Shown here piece by piece: positions 25,379 to 37,438 of a stretch of 64,000 nucleotides of DNA; the first letter of the stretch is position 1; every line of letters starts with the position of its first letter. Where the stretch lies: assembly GCF_001638985.1 (NCBI RefSeq), contig NW_017265168.1:124001-188000 (forward strand), given 5' to 3'. This DNA comes from Phycomyces blakesleeanus NRRL 1555(-). Its lineage: Eukaryota > Mucoromycota > Mucoromycetes > Mucorales > Phycomycetaceae. Both the position numbers and the translations under genes were made by a program. The notes beneath the pieces are model-generated. The model saw only the letters and a program-made list of their open reading frames with translations. It was not told where the DNA came from and did no database searches.

Positions 25379-28300
25379 CTAGGCACAATTTCGGGCGGGC
25401 ACAGATGGAGGGGGTTGACGAGGAACGGTGGAAATTTCGGAGAGAAGATGGGGGAACGGATCACCAGGAACAGGTTCTTGGGTGGGCGGCAGGATGCGGT
25501 GGGGACGGGTTGGTTTTGTGGCACGGAATTTTGCTGCAAGGTCGATGAGGATTTGACCATGAGCTTTTTCTTCTGGCAGCTTGTAGGATGAGGTGGTTGG
25601 ATCAACAGCACGTAGCAAGGCAAGCAAGCACGGCCACCAATCGCACCACGTACCAGGCGATTTGAAAGACCTGGGGAGACAGTTGAGAGCATAGTCGATG
25701 AAATAAACCTCTGGGGGAGGAGCAGGATCAATCAAAGACCAGAGTTTTTGAACGAAAGTGATTGTGGTGGGGCATAGGAGTATATGGTTTCGGTTACCCT
25801 TGATAGCGCCACATTGGCACTCAACTGATGGTGTAGGTGGTAGCCAAGCAATTTGCCATTTGATCAGGCGACATCGTTCTGAGCGAGTGCAGGGCAGTAG
25901 TAAGATCAGATCCCAGACAGATTTGCACAAGCCTCTAGCAACAGTTACCAGACGGTTAACGCTCGCAAGTTGCATGTCGATTTCTTTTTGGCACAGTAGA
26001 ACATAGGCTTCTTTTAATGGGTCCTTCAACCGAGGTTGATGTTCTTTCAGTAATTGGGCCTTTTTCCAGAGTACACTACGACGAAGCTCACCCCATGTCG
26101 TTTTTTCTTTGGAAAGGTCCAGCTGCGTGGTAAGAGCTTTGACAAAGGAGACTGAGAGTAGTGTTTCAGCACGACGAAGAAATTTGGCTTGAAGAGCACG
26201 GGAACGGGTGAATAGGTTGGGTAGAGCAGCTAATGCAGCGATATGAACAACTCCCATCGTTGCATTGGGCCGTCGAATACATGTCCGGAGACACATATTT
26301 TGGGCTTTCTACAGGATTTGAACGTCACTCCGGCTAGCAGGAACAATGGCTAAGCCATACTCAAGAATGGGGCGGATAAAAATGAGATAAGCTCTGAGAG
26401 CCGCAGGGAGACCAAACCCGTTCATATGTACACCCGAGCTACTAAGCTTACGCATTGCTGCACAAGCTTTTTGCTGCGACTTAAGGAACATGTCGGCTCA
26501 ATATATCCCTTGGCTAGCAAAAGGGAATCCTAAATATTTAAAGGAAGTGCAAGTGGGAAGAGTGTTCCCATATAAAGAAAAAGAAGAATTGGGAGGGGCA
26601 TTGAGGACCTCGCATTTGGATGGACTCCACTTATACCCCAGAAGGTTTGAATGTGTCTTGGCTACAGTCAACATTTTTTGCACATCGTTAGGTGTGCCTA
26701 TAAGGGCAACATCGTCAGCGTACAGAAGACAGTTGATAGGAGCCATTGACATAGGAAGATAGTCTGGTGCATCCCCCTCCGTCCTGGGAACACTGAACAC
26801 ATTACAGGTGACCGTCCTAAGCTCCTCCAATAGTGACAAAGGAGTGGCTGTTGGGCTGTCAAATGCGTACGTACAGTATGAGGACAACCAAAGGGACCTT
26901 GTTAACGAGGGAGAGGGGATGCGAACGTAGTATGGTTGGGTGGAGACTCCCCAAAGTAAACATGGTAGGGTATCAATAAAAACTGAATATAAGAAAGGTG
27001 AAAGTATACTACCCTGCAGGACTCCATGTCTCGGCGTAACACCATGGGATGCTACATTTTTCATCACTACATTAACAATAATATCGTTAAATAAATTTTG
27101 AAGTAGCACTAGCAAGGGTTCCGACACAAAAGGTTGCAATGAGTCCCATATGACGTTACGATCCACACTATCATATGCAGCTTTGATGTCCAGGAAGACA
27201 ACAACTGGTGGTTTGAGCGCTTGCTCTCACTCAGGGTCGGGAACAGAGTATTGCCTCATTAGTTCGTGGAGACAGAGAGCCTGGTCTAGGGTACCGCAGC
27301 TAGCGCAGAATCCTTCCTGGGCTATATCTAACTCTGGCATGGTCGAAAGGAGTTCCTCAGCCAGGCATCGCTCCAAAAGCTTCCTGAACACCGAGGTCAA
27401 GCTGATGGGCCTATAACTGCTGGGATCTGCGTGCGCTCCTTTGTTTTTGTAGATAGGTACCACCTGTGCCATTCTCCATGTGACAGGCGTCCACGACTAT
27501 CTCCAACACAGCTTGAAGAGCATGTGGAGTAGAGGACCTAGAGTTGATACAAGAGGCTTGAGCATCTCTGCCCTAATATGATCAATACCTGGTGCTTTCC
27601 GTCGTGGCAAACGACGAATATCTTCTTTGACTTGGTCTACGTCCCATGGTACTTCCCTCTCCATTGGTGTAACCGCCGGTTCAGTCCGTATTTCCGTAGA
27701 TCCACCAAAAACGTTTTCAAGGTGGTCGATCATGTTATTAGCGGCTGTAAGTGGTCCTTCTGGAGATGTCAGAGAAATTGGAGATTGTCGCCGAATCTTC
27801 ATTCTCTTTAACGCGCTCACCATCTCTGAAGGAGCCTTTTGGATTTTGTTGCAGAAATCGTATCAGATTTGTCGTCGTGCCGCCCGAACTGCTATTCGCA
27901 GCTCTTGGTTTGCTGCAACATACAGCATGGGCTTTAATGCGTTCAAAGTCATTGCCTACCCGGCGTTGCCAATGGTAAAGTTCTTGACGCCAGTCAGCTA
28001 GGTGTAATTTGGCATTCTAAAAGTTCTTTCAAACTTTTGGTCGTGGTGACGCTCGCCCAACAGAATCATCCAAAACCTTATATATCGTCTCATTGAGACG
28101 TTCTGAATAGGTCTCCAAGACAACAGGGCACGATATGGAAGTGTCTTCAACAGTTTGTTGGATCTCTCATTGAAGTGTACCTGAACCCACTTCAAATCGT
28201 CTTTGGTATTTTTTGTAGACCTCTTCAATTTCCAGTCATTGAAGCTTTCAAAGTCGACGGACAGAGTTTTTTGTTGGGAGCTGTGGTATGAACACAGGCT

Positions 28301-28979
28301 GAAAGGATAGCTCACAAAGATGGTAGTCAGAGTCCAAGGCGAGTTCGTCATGGATTTTCATCTGTATATTATGGAATTGCTCCTCTCGCGACAAGAAGAA
28401 ATCGATAATACTTTTGAAGACCCCACCAGATGTATGTACTCTCTTGTATGTTAGGATTCCGAAGACCAACTTCGAATTCCACAATGTTAAATCCTTACTG
28501 CTAATCCAGTTCGCCATAATTTCACTTCGTAATCCTCCTCAAGTGTCCCCAGTTGTGTGGTGTAGTCAAGCGTTGAAGTTGCCGCAAACAATGATGAAGT
28601 CGTTGACAGGTAACAACGCCAGCCGCTATTGACACTCAGAGGATGTCAATCGTGGTGGGAGGTATACACAGTATATAGTATAGGGATCGATCCTACATGA
28701 TACAACGTGGGGGTTAATGATTGGAAGGGGGTGTAGATGATGAGAAAAATCTTGTTTTATAAGTAGTAAGATGCCGTCTATTGGCTTTGGCAACATTATT
28801 GGCATGGCAAAGTTGTGTATCTGGGTCCAAGGGCACTGGAGAGCAGGGGCGCTCTCAGGCAGGAAAGTCTCTGTAACAAAAAGAATATCAATATCGTTCG
28901 TCTCACAAGCATCTATCACATTCACCAATTTGGGCCGTAGTCCATTGGTGTTAAATAAACCAATCTTCAGTCTATTCAT
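25379..28979 (-). pseudogene. LINE ORF2: AP-like endonuclease and reverse transcriptase (inactivated)
   Basis: The N-terminal endonuclease starts at 28979 with GLFNTNGLRP, then VTETFLPE and a damaged GDFN box reading CGNFNA, and ends in SDYHLCELSF, where SDHH would be usual. The reverse transcriptase follows: RRKAPGIDHI, YRPISLTSVFRKLLER, motif A FLDIKAAYDSVDR, motif B GVLQGSILSPF, and motif C LLYADDVALIG near 26710. A C-terminal Cys/His cluster CQCGAIKGNRNHILLC follows (about 25815). After one frameshift around 27.9-28.3 kb, the downstream part keeps a single frame to 25379, broken by stops at positions such as 28626 (TAG), 27497 (TAG), 27227 (TGA), 26498 (TGA) and 26309 (TAG). Most fit CGA or CAG changed by C to T. 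No RNase H domain recognised. Jockey/L1-like superfamily is an inference. Confidence 0.88.
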
Positions 28980-30461
28980 GGGTTGTGGTGATTGGCGTTT
29001 TGGTAGATTCTATGCCGTCCATGTCGTTGGTTGGGGCTATGAAGGCGGTGGTGCTGGTGATTTTTCGGCCCTCCAGGTAGTCAGAGACTGCAGTCTGCGA
29101 GATCTTTACCCCAGCCTTTTCGGACGAGAAATGGCAGATGACACTGTGACCAAGGTATGTTGCCATGCGGAGACTTGCCTTGATTAGGCGTGCGTCAAAT
29201 AGGTCCTGGGTTTTTTTTGCTCTAACCTCGATGGTCTCTTCCTTCAACTTGGGATCTGCGATCACGTCTGCTGCGGTTGGGTCAAAGTTCCCCAGTGGGA
29301 CAACCTTGACTTTTCCAAGCAGTGCAATGAGTTCTTCACGGAACTCTCCATTTATGAGGAGGGTGACATGGTGTGTGTTCTTTTGGTTCCACTCAGACCA
29401 CGAATATCCTGCAAAGAAGTATGACGCTCTTTGCAGGATTTCCTTCAATCCCCTTGCACATGGCATACCCTTGTGCAATGTATTTCATCATTGGTACTGC
29501 TTTAATAGAGCTTTATAACAAATTGGTATAGATTGTTCACATATAAAAGTCTTCAGATGAAGCAATAATAAAACAGAATCCTTCTCTATCTTTATTTTAT
29601 TGATCAAATCCTTTATTTTACTTTTGTTTATACATTTATTTCATCGTCACTGACTTATAACAACTCTTCGCAATAGTTATAAGCATGCTTCTTGTTATAT
29701 TTGTTCTTTCTATACACATTTTACTACATCTTCTTACTGTTGGATAGACCCGAGCGTTATCACAGTAATTCATCTCTATCTCTCTATATATTTGCCTCCT
29801 GAACTCGTTGGCAACCCTATTTTCATTCATTATTTTTCTGACAACGTTGTACCACACCAACTCAACACTTGTCAAGGGCCACTGTCCCTCTGGCCGGGAA
29901 TTGGATGTCAAGGATGTGAGAAGTGGGGATCTTGAAGGAACTGAAGATCTTTCTCATTTCCTGGTACTTAACATATCTTTTGGCCAGGAGGTAGACAAAT
30001 TCGTACTCAGATGGGTTAGTGGGTTTTTGGAGGAGTTGTTGTCCCTGGACTCTGCGGACTTGGACTTTCTGCTTGGCCTGTTTGGCATCTATGCCCTTCT
30101 TGGTTTGCGTAGCATATGAAGTCTGGGTGGGTGTGGCAGTGCTACCTGTAGTGATATTGCTGCTTCTGTTGTTTTTGCTGCTGTTGTCAGTGACGGGGTT
30201 GCAGCTGGCACATCGGGTGCAATTGTTGCTGCTGTCGTTGTTCATCAGGGTTTTTGGGGCATGCTTAGATGCCATCAGTAAGTCTTTACTAGTGGGTGCA
30301 AAGGTGGCTCTGGTAGTGCTGGCGTCGTGCTTGGCGAGTAAGCTATTAAGCTTTTCCATTACTGACTGGTAGTCAGTAGCCAGTTTTTCCAAATTTCTGG
30401 TTAAGTCAGCAATGGTGGCCTTAAAGGCGGCGCGTTCTTGTTGATCTTCTGCGAGAGTCAT
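28972..30461 (-). pseudogene. LINE ORF1-like gene, interrupted
   Basis: The first part (30461-29862) begins with a coiled-coil segment (EKLATDYQSVMEKLNSLL), a Ser/Asn/Thr-rich linker and a conserved-looking C-terminal block ending RGTVAL. The last part (29478-28972) holds NGEFREELIALLGKV and ends eight bases inside ORF2. The two parts are in different frames and are separated by about 400 bases of different character, so the gene is broken. ORF1 proteins of LINEs bind the element RNA; I see no clear zinc knuckle here. The assignment rests mainly on position and orientation. Confidence 0.6.
29476..29878. mobile_element. possible small insertion in LINE ORF1
   Basis: ORF1 stops making sense at RGTVAL near 29878 and resumes near 29478. 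The intervening AT-rich piece has weakly inverted ends: CCCTTGACAAGTGT at the right (read on the minus strand) and, inverted, CCCTTGTGCAATGT at the left. This would fit a MITE-like insertion of about 0.4 kb. The repeats are imperfect and no target duplication is clear. Confidence 0.3.
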
Positions 30462-30496
30462 AGCTTCGTCCCTGTTGTAGCACTACGGGAAAAAAA

Positions 30497-30560
30497 GTGG
30501 TCTTTTTGGTGGTCTTTTAGGTGGTATTTTAGGTGGTCTTTTGGGTGGCAGTTTTGGTAA
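30497..30560 (+). repeat. subterminal repeat array GGTGGTCTTTT
   Basis: About five consecutive copies of a 12-13-bp unit (GTGGTCTTTTTG, GTGGTCTTTTAG, GTGGTATTTTAG, GTGGTCTTTTGG, GTGGCAGTTTTG) follow the left terminus. In plant En/Spm elements, similar short subterminal motifs are binding sites for the TnpA protein. Confidence 0.75.
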
Positions 30561-30974
30561 AACCAGCAAAAAGACCATCCCTATTTTTGGAAATATAATT
30601 AGATCTCCGTTGACTGATGGATGTTAGGTTTTATTCATATCCCGATATTTAAATTTATGTATTATTCTTCTCGTTCTATTGGTAGAAAGAAAATAAAAAA
30701 GAGCTTTCTTATTGGTATAGATGGAAAAAAAGAATCTTTGTATTGTCACTCATAAAATACTTTCGTTATACTGCTACTTTTAATTGGATAATATAAACTT
30801 TATTGCAGTATGCACATTGATAGTATTGGTCATTTAAACAAAAGCATTCTCTCAATTGGTTCTCATATATATATTCTGATTCATTCACAGTTTTAATTGG
30901 GCAAAAAAAATTTATTTCATAGAAGATCATTATTTAAAAATGTTTTTATTGGTTGTTATAATAGAAATAATATT

Positions 30975-31688
30975 TTATTCATGAATCGTACTGGCTAAAA
31001 TTCCTTCAGATTATTACATATTCTCACATTAATTACACAATTTATTGTACCTACCAGATATGAACTTACCAGAGTATTCTCGCTTCTTACGCCCTCTCCA
31101 GAGCTGGCTAACCCTTGCAATTGATGCCCAGTTTCTGTGGCATCTGGTAAAATCGATTCCATTGTCTCTGAGTATGATGGAATGATTGATACACAGCCTG
31201 TTTTTATCCTCTTGAGGAAGCAATGACCAGCCAGGGTTTGTTCCAAGATCCTGAACAGATGGAAGAGCTGCCAGTTGATCACATATGACCTTGGTACATG
31301 TGTTAACAATTCTCTTGGTTTCCTCGGTCAATTCTATTCTAAGATTGTCTGTTATCATCTTGTATATATGCTTTAAAGTTATATCGTTGATTTTTGATAT
31401 GGGTCTTGGAATGATGCCAGTAAGAGTCTATTATGTTTGACATTAATTGAAAGGACTTTAGTTGTTATAGTATTTGCTTACACTGGTAGAGGTTACAATA
31501 GTTCTATCTGGAAATTCCCGATCTTTAAATTCATTGTAAAAACTTGTCATTTGAAGTTGCATTGCATCTTGTCTTTTTTCTAATGCTTCTTGACGGCCTA
31601 GCAATGCTTCTTGACCACTCTTTAGGGGAATAAGTGCAGCTTGTATTCCTTGAAGCAACTGAATCACTGTATTGTCTGTATTGTTCAT
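30975..31688 (-). CDS. CACTA element 1 second gene (small accessory protein, unknown fold)
   Basis: Three exons on the minus strand, 31688-31482, 31427-31070 and 30994-30975, close to 194 residues in one frame (the last, short exon is the least certain). The N-terminal 70 residues form a likely coiled coil (SGQEALLGRQEALEKRQDAM). The middle holds CTKVICDQLAALPSVQ and DFTRCHRNWASIARVSQLW followed by a basic GRKKR. The same order of motifs occurs in element 2 (CTKLVCNELATLPSVQ and ARCHQNWASIARVSHLW). It is transcribed away from the transposase. Position, basic tail and coiled coil suggest a DNA-binding helper comparable in role to TnpA of En/Spm; this is inference, as I recognise no known domain. 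Confidence 0.65.
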
Positions 31689-32031
31689 AATTGTAAGAAA
31701 AAATCAGTTACGTGTTTGTTATAGAAAAAGAAAGAAAGAGAAAATTTTTTACCAGAAACTATTATTAGTTTCAAATCTTTAGCTTCAATTTTTTAGCTTC
31801 AAATTATTAGTTTCAAATTATCTGTACAAATCTATTGGTTACTCCTGAAGAAACATTGATCTAGTAACTTCACTGATGACATACAGATACTTCTTTAAGA
31901 TCCCGAGCATATATTCAGAATGCATATAACATCATTGTCTTTATATAATTAAGTATAAAGCTATACATTCAGAAAGTAATTAATTCTATTCTTACTTATA
32001 TAACAAAGTTTTTTTTTTACCTACCTCAAAC
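31689..32031. promoter_or_regulatory. bidirectional promoter region of CACTA element 1
   Basis: The 343 bases between the two divergent start codons contain four near-tandem copies of TTAG(T/C)TTCAA between 31764 and 31820. The first lies inside CTATTATTAGTTTCA (31759-31773), which is repeated exactly in the corresponding region of element 2 (inverse complement at 40587-40601). Confidence 0.5.
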
Positions 32032-34921
32032 ATGTCCAAAATTACAAAAGCCCCTCGTTACCAATGCCGTACTTGCAAGTCGACCTTTAATAACAGTCGA
32101 ACATATAAAAGATGTCTCGAACGATGCATGACAAATAGGGCAGAATTACTTGCCAATGGCGAAGTTTCCCAAACTGTCTCTCTTCCTGATCAAAGCCAGT
32201 TTACATCAGCAATGGTTCCTAACTTGGCTTTTGGGTAAGCTTATCAAAAGCAAAAACACAAAACGATAGACAGTATATTAATTAGCTGTATACTTTGATA
32301 AACAAACAGAGAAAACATCAACACAAGCAGTAGTGAGGATATGGATATCATTGACAGTACTGAAGATGATGAGTCCATGGTGAGATACATAAATACATAT
32401 ATTATGATAATCATACTTATTGTTGTTTATCTTACTATAGTACGATTTTGGAGAAGAATGCGAGAATGTCATTGACGAAATTGAAGGCACCACACCCTCG
32501 CTAGTCTTTGATTTTAGCCAGCCTCTTCCTGTTCCCAGCAACGATGATAAAAAGAATCTCGCGTTCATGCAGTTGATCCAAGAGTTCAGAATTTCTTGTC
32601 GAGCCCACGAAAAGATTGTAGAACACTTCAACCAGATCCTTGATTGTTCTATCAATATTACGTACCGAGCATGCAGCCCACACCTTGGAAACAAGCTTCT
32701 TGAGCGCTTCTCGGGTATCAAAGCAGACGGATACGACATTTGCATCAGAGGTTGTATGCAGTTCAACAACGAGAATGATATCGCATGCGTAAAATGCGGT
32801 GAAGCAAGATACAAAAATGGCCAAACTAGCGAAAGTGACACCAGGGTTCCTGTGAGATCGATCGTACAGCTTCCTTTGGCCAGACAGCTTGCTTTGTGCT
32901 TGGCTGATGACAAGACCAGGGCTGAAATGCTCTATCGTCATAACCACCAATCCAGCCAAGACGGGCAGAAAGCAGATGTTTTCGATGGTCATGTATACCA
33001 ATCCATGAAGCATCTGTTTTCTGGTGAAAACGATATTGCAATTTCGTTGTCCATGGACGGGTTCAACCCACACAATGTACCTGGATCAGTAACCATTGTT
33101 CATGCAACTGTCTTAAACTTGAATCCGACGATCCGTTATGAGAAAAACAGGATGATCCAAATAGCAATGCTTCCTGGTTGCACTGGTCCCAGTGACATCT
33201 GGTCTTTTCTTGAGCCAACGCTGAGAGATCTCCGTTTGCTCCAGACAGAAGGCATGGAAGTAAAGACACCGACGACAACGATCAGGGCAAAGGTACATGT
33301 CCTCATGGCCACTGGCGATATTCCAGCTCTGGCAAAGCTGGCATGCCATGTTGGCTACACGAGTAAGAATGGCTGTCGTATTTGTCACGTAGTGGGCCAA
33401 ACTCCTAAACATGGCCAGTACTTCCGCATGTTGCCTGGAACCCAGACGCGCTCACTGGAGAGTTTCAGAAACTACAATCTGGCAAGCAGTGAAGACAGAA
33501 AGGGGCTCAATGGTCAGTCACCGTTAGCCTCAATGGAAACATTCTCTGGCCCATTTTTTTTCGCATTAGATGAGATGCATGGTCTGTGCCACGGAATTGG
33601 TAAACAGGTATGGGGACTTGTACGCGGAAAGTATGGAATCAAGCATCCTCTATGTCTTTCTCTTGCCACTCAAAGGGAGATTGGTGCTGCAATGGTAGCC
33701 GCAAAATCCACAATCCCTACATCGTTGCATGGTGCCTAGAGAGACGTGACAAAGAATGCCGGTTTCTTTAGAGCTGTGGATTGGGCAGACTTTTTACTCT
33801 TTGTTGTCCCCACGTTGGTTGCAGAGCGTGTCCAGGACTTGGTTGCCCGAAATGCATTACTTGGCCTGGTTCAAACATGCAATTTACTCATGAGCTGGGA
33901 GTTATCAGCAGAGGATCAAACCTCGATAAGAAGGTATGTTTAATGCCATATTTTATTTCATTTTTCATAGTAATTTACTTTTACCTTTTTTCTTAGTAAT
34001 CTTGTAGAATGGAACTTATTCCTAGAGAGTCTTCTTTCTACAGCAGATATTGACATTGGCGTGTTCACAATTAACCAGCACATTATTCAGCATTATCCTC
34101 AGATGATTGATCTATATGGCCCGCCAAGAGCATATAGCATACAATCCGTGGAAAGAGCCATTGGTGAGTACTCCAGGTCCATCAAGAGTAACTCCCAAGT
34201 CAGTGTCAATGCTGGAAACATCATGATCAGACTGGCGCAATCCCGGCGTATAGCGGAACTGACAACCGTTGCAAACACAAAAACTCCACCAGCTAACCTT
34301 CTAGTTTACAGTGCATATACCGATGGGTGGCCTGTTACAGAAGGAGGTGATCCTGCCAATGCTGAGTGTGAGATTGAGTTCTGGGGGCCTTTGAAGAATT
34401 TAACAATTTTCGATAGCTTTGAAGATAGATCTCATCTTTCATTGCTTCTTAAAACGTTTTATGATTTGAAGGGGGAAGAATTTAGTATGCTTGAGCCTTC
34501 CATAAAGACAAGCCGCAAGGCCTATCTTAATGGTTGTGTTATTGACGCTGCATTCAACCAAAGTTCTACAAGAGAGGCATGTCATGTTCATGTGCAGCTA
34601 CAAGTGGACATGAACTCCAGAAGATCCCGCTCTTACCGTCCAGGATATAAGCATTTCTTCGGAAAGGTGGTTATATTCTTCCAACATGTACACAACTCGA
34701 AGAGATGGCCACTAGCTCTCATAACCATATATAGTGTGCATTTGAAAAATGGATTGCCTATTACATCTGTAGTAAAGCCGAAGACTATAGTGATTCATGC
34801 CAGTGACATTGTAGAGTTGGTTGGCTTGGTGCCATCAAATGTCAATGGTAGCCATTACATCATTTGGCCTAGCCTTAAACGTGGCCCAAAATTGACACTT
34901 GGTGCCTTAAGTGATATATAA
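32032..34921 (+). pseudogene. Tnp2-family CACTA transposase, one nonsense codon
   Basis: Four exons, 32032-32234, 32310-32379, 32441-33933 and 33997-34921, give 896 codons in one frame. Exon 1 encodes a Cys cluster (CRTCKSTF to RCLERC, CxxC-C-x3-C) probably binding zinc and DNA. An acidic linker follows, then the Tnp2 core with CVKCGEARYK, SMDGFNPHN, CRICHVVGQ and ALDEMHGLCHGIGKQVW, which carry the likely catalytic acids and histidine. The frame is broken once, at 33737-33739, TAG where element 2 has TGG (Trp). All else, including splice sites, looks sound, so it died recently or is read through. Tnp2 enzymes cut and join CACTA elements. Confidence 0.88.
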
Positions 34922-35244
34922 TTTGTTTTTTTTTTCTTTTTTTTCAAATTGTCTTAACAAATTTTATTCAAGCAGCAGAAAGTTTAGATATTTTCTTTTT
35001 TTTTATTTCTGACATCCAATATTTCTCAATTCTAATATATATTTACCAAAAATGTAAGATGTTTAATTAGAATGGACATTTGTCTCTCCTGAGATTTAAT
35101 TTTAAGCGATTCATTTGCTTTTTATCAACTATTTCAAAGAACAAAGATTTTCTTGTTTCAACTTGAATTTTTGGTGATTTTTTGATTATTATAGGCCAAA
35201 AATGAAGTCACAAATTCAAAAAAGACCACCTTTTTCCCATAGTG

Positions 35245-35921
35245 TTTTATAAAATTTTTGTTAACTCCAATAACAACATTACTAGAGAGATTGAATGACA
35301 TATGTTCTGAGTTCTTCAGAATGATATGCATTATGAGAACAAGAAAAATAGAGTTGCTATATGTGTTCAATAGTGATGAACCTGTCAATTTCATCCAGAA
35401 GTATGATCTCAGCAGTGGGTCCTGCCAAAAGAATGCATCCAGAGAAGATGTGTGCAATATTAATGAAGAAGATTATATTTTATTGATAGACAATAAATAA
35501 TTTTCTCCTAGTTCTTCTTTGCCAGAGAAAGCAGAGGGCAAGAAGAGAGATTCTTCTTATGCAAAGCTAGTTAAAAACAGAGAGAAACTGATAGAAAGAA
35601 GTTGAAGGTGATGAAGACAGCAGCCAAACTCTTGTGAGATAAGAAGCATGCAATTCAAGAAGCACACTTTAATACTGCCCGAGAAGACTGAAAAGCTCAG
35701 TTGCAGAAAGACAGAGAAGATTGAGAGGCCCAACTAAAGAAGAACAGAAATGAAAGAGAAGCACAGCTTGAGAAGGAGAGAGAAGATTATTTGAAGAAAG
35801 AGAAATTTAATGAGAGCATGAAAGTACTAGTTGAGAAAGCAATGTTGTTTGCTTGGGACAAGAAAAAAGTAGACATGGAGTACAAGAAATGTTATGATAG
35901 AAGAAATAATATTAATTAATA
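35245..35921 (+). pseudogene. relic coiled-coil gene of unknown family
   Basis: A decayed frame runs from about 35258 to a TAA at 35919-35921 with at least one frameshift near 35605. The second half is a long heptad-rich Lys/Glu/Gln helix (REAQLEKEREDYLKKEKF, then MKVLVEKAMLFAWDKKK). It is broken by TGA codons exactly where an arginine would fit the pattern (LL-stop-DKK, ED-stop-KAQL, ED-stop-EAQL), as expected from CGA to TGA. It lies just outside element 1. Function unknown; probably another transposon's accessory gene. Confidence 0.5.
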
Positions 35922-37129
35922 TGATTTTCTTTTATCATAATTAATAAACTAAGATATTTTTTATATGTTCTACTTATACTTTATGTAGATATTTGCATGT
36001 ATTTTAGTATAGTTTATAATGTAGACAGTTTATTCTATTATGATGCAATTGGAGATAAACATCTAAGTTTTTGGCACTTTTTCAAACATATATATGACTT
36101 TTGCAAACATTACGTTATTGTAAAGCTAGACTATAGAAATGATAGATATAAGTATCATCTATTGTTTTCACAGTCCAGATTTTTTCTGGCTGCTCTAGAT
36201 AAAAAGTCATATACCTTCAAAGTTGGGAAATAACAGTAGATATATAGTGGAGTTTAACTTTTTTTACAAAATTGAAAAAAAAAACATATACAATTATTAC
36301 TAACAGAATTTAAATATGCTTTCTAATATAGAAATGTATGCTAATGTGACTTCTTTTTCCTTTTATGCCTTTAAAATTTTTAGTTTACCATATATAAAAA
36401 TGTGTGCATTTTACTATTGGAGTTTTCTCAAGAGAAAATTGAAATAAATTTAACAACTTCGATACTTATTCCCAATTACACTATAGAAGAATAGAATAGC
36501 ATTAATTTTTAAAAAAATATAAGACTGAAAAGATACATTTATTAGAGTATAATAATATTAATGGCTCAAAAAAAATAGTATTTAAAAGTATATTTATAAA
36601 AAGAACAGAACAACATCAATATACAAAAATAACACAAGAGTTAAAAGATAAACTTATTAGAACACAATGATATAAATAACTGAAAAATAAGTAAGATTTT
36701 AAAAAAGTATACTTATAAAACAGAAAAAAACAAAAGAAATATATATATTACTCAGTTAGAAAAGATTATTCTCTATTAACTGTAAGTATAACTACTTTAG
36801 GTTCTTTGTATTTAATTTCCCTAGTTATACCTACAGGACTCCAGCTTTCATTTTTGTTATTGTTTTTGGGGCTCTCTCTCTCTTCTTAAAACTGCCTAAC
36901 CTCCTCCAACTTCAATGTATATCATTTGCTCTTCATCTTTATTGCAATTGTGTCATAAGATTGATTCATAAAAAAATTGTTTAGTATAATACATACTGAA
37001 ATCCAAATATTAACAAATATGTCATCTTTCTACCCTTTGACTTGGATGCGAATACTCTAAAGAAAATAAAATCTTTCTTTGAGTATTCCAAACACATAGT
37101 CAATCTTTACATGTATCATTACCATGTAG
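35922..37129. other. AT-rich spacer between the two CACTA elements
   Basis: No gene supported. A short CACTATAGAAG stretch near 36479 resembles a CACTA end but has no partner. A frame at 35997-36233 is AT-rich and unlike any family I know. Confidence 0.4.
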
Positions 37130-37438
37130 CACTACGACAAATAAGGGCGGTTTTTTATATTTGTGACTTTGTTTTTGGCCTATAATAATTAAAAAATCAC
37201 CAAAAATCCAATTTGAAACTAGAAAATCTCTGTTTTTTGAAAAGGTTGAGAAAAAGCAGATTAACCACCTAAAATTAAATCTTCTGATAGACAAAAGTAT
37301 ATTTTAACTACAGATTTTACATTTTTAGTAAATGTAGATTGCAATTGATGACTATTAAAAGTCAGAGATAAAAGAGAGAAAAATATCTAAACTTTTTGCT
37401 GGGAGGATAAAATATGTTAAGACAATTTGAAAAAAAAA

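Larger units (their letters stand above)
24890..30480 (-). mobile_element. non-LTR retrotransposon (LINE), degraded
   Basis: Minus-strand element with ORF1-like and ORF2-like coding regions and a 3' A-tail (seen as a T run at 24891-24901 on the plus strand). The 3' untranslated part carries two G/C-rich hairpins. ORF1 and ORF2 overlap by eight bases (28972-28979), as in many LINEs. The 5' side ends at 30480, directly against the terminus of a CACTA element, so the 5' end may have been cut off by that insertion. Many stops and at least one frameshift make it inactive. Confidence 0.85.
30481..35244 (+). mobile_element. CACTA (EnSpm-like) DNA transposon, element 1
   Basis: Starts CACTACGGGAAAA and ends TTTTTCCCATAGTG, inverted ends of a CACTA element, 4,764 bp long. 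The bases before the left end are TAG, but those after the right end are TTT, so no target duplication is visible and the right flank may be altered. Inside lie a plus-strand Tnp2 transposase gene and a small minus-strand gene, divergent from a shared promoter. The right-end subterminal sequence (35180-35244) matches the left end of element 2, showing one family. Confidence 0.88.

Noticed and set aside
29636..29911. 91-residue minus-strand frame as a gene of its own
   Set aside because: It begins inside ORF1 in another frame and runs through the suspected small insertion; no motif recognised.
36479..36492. CACTATAGAAG as a CACTA end
   Set aside because: Short match in AT-rich DNA without subterminal repeats or an opposite end.
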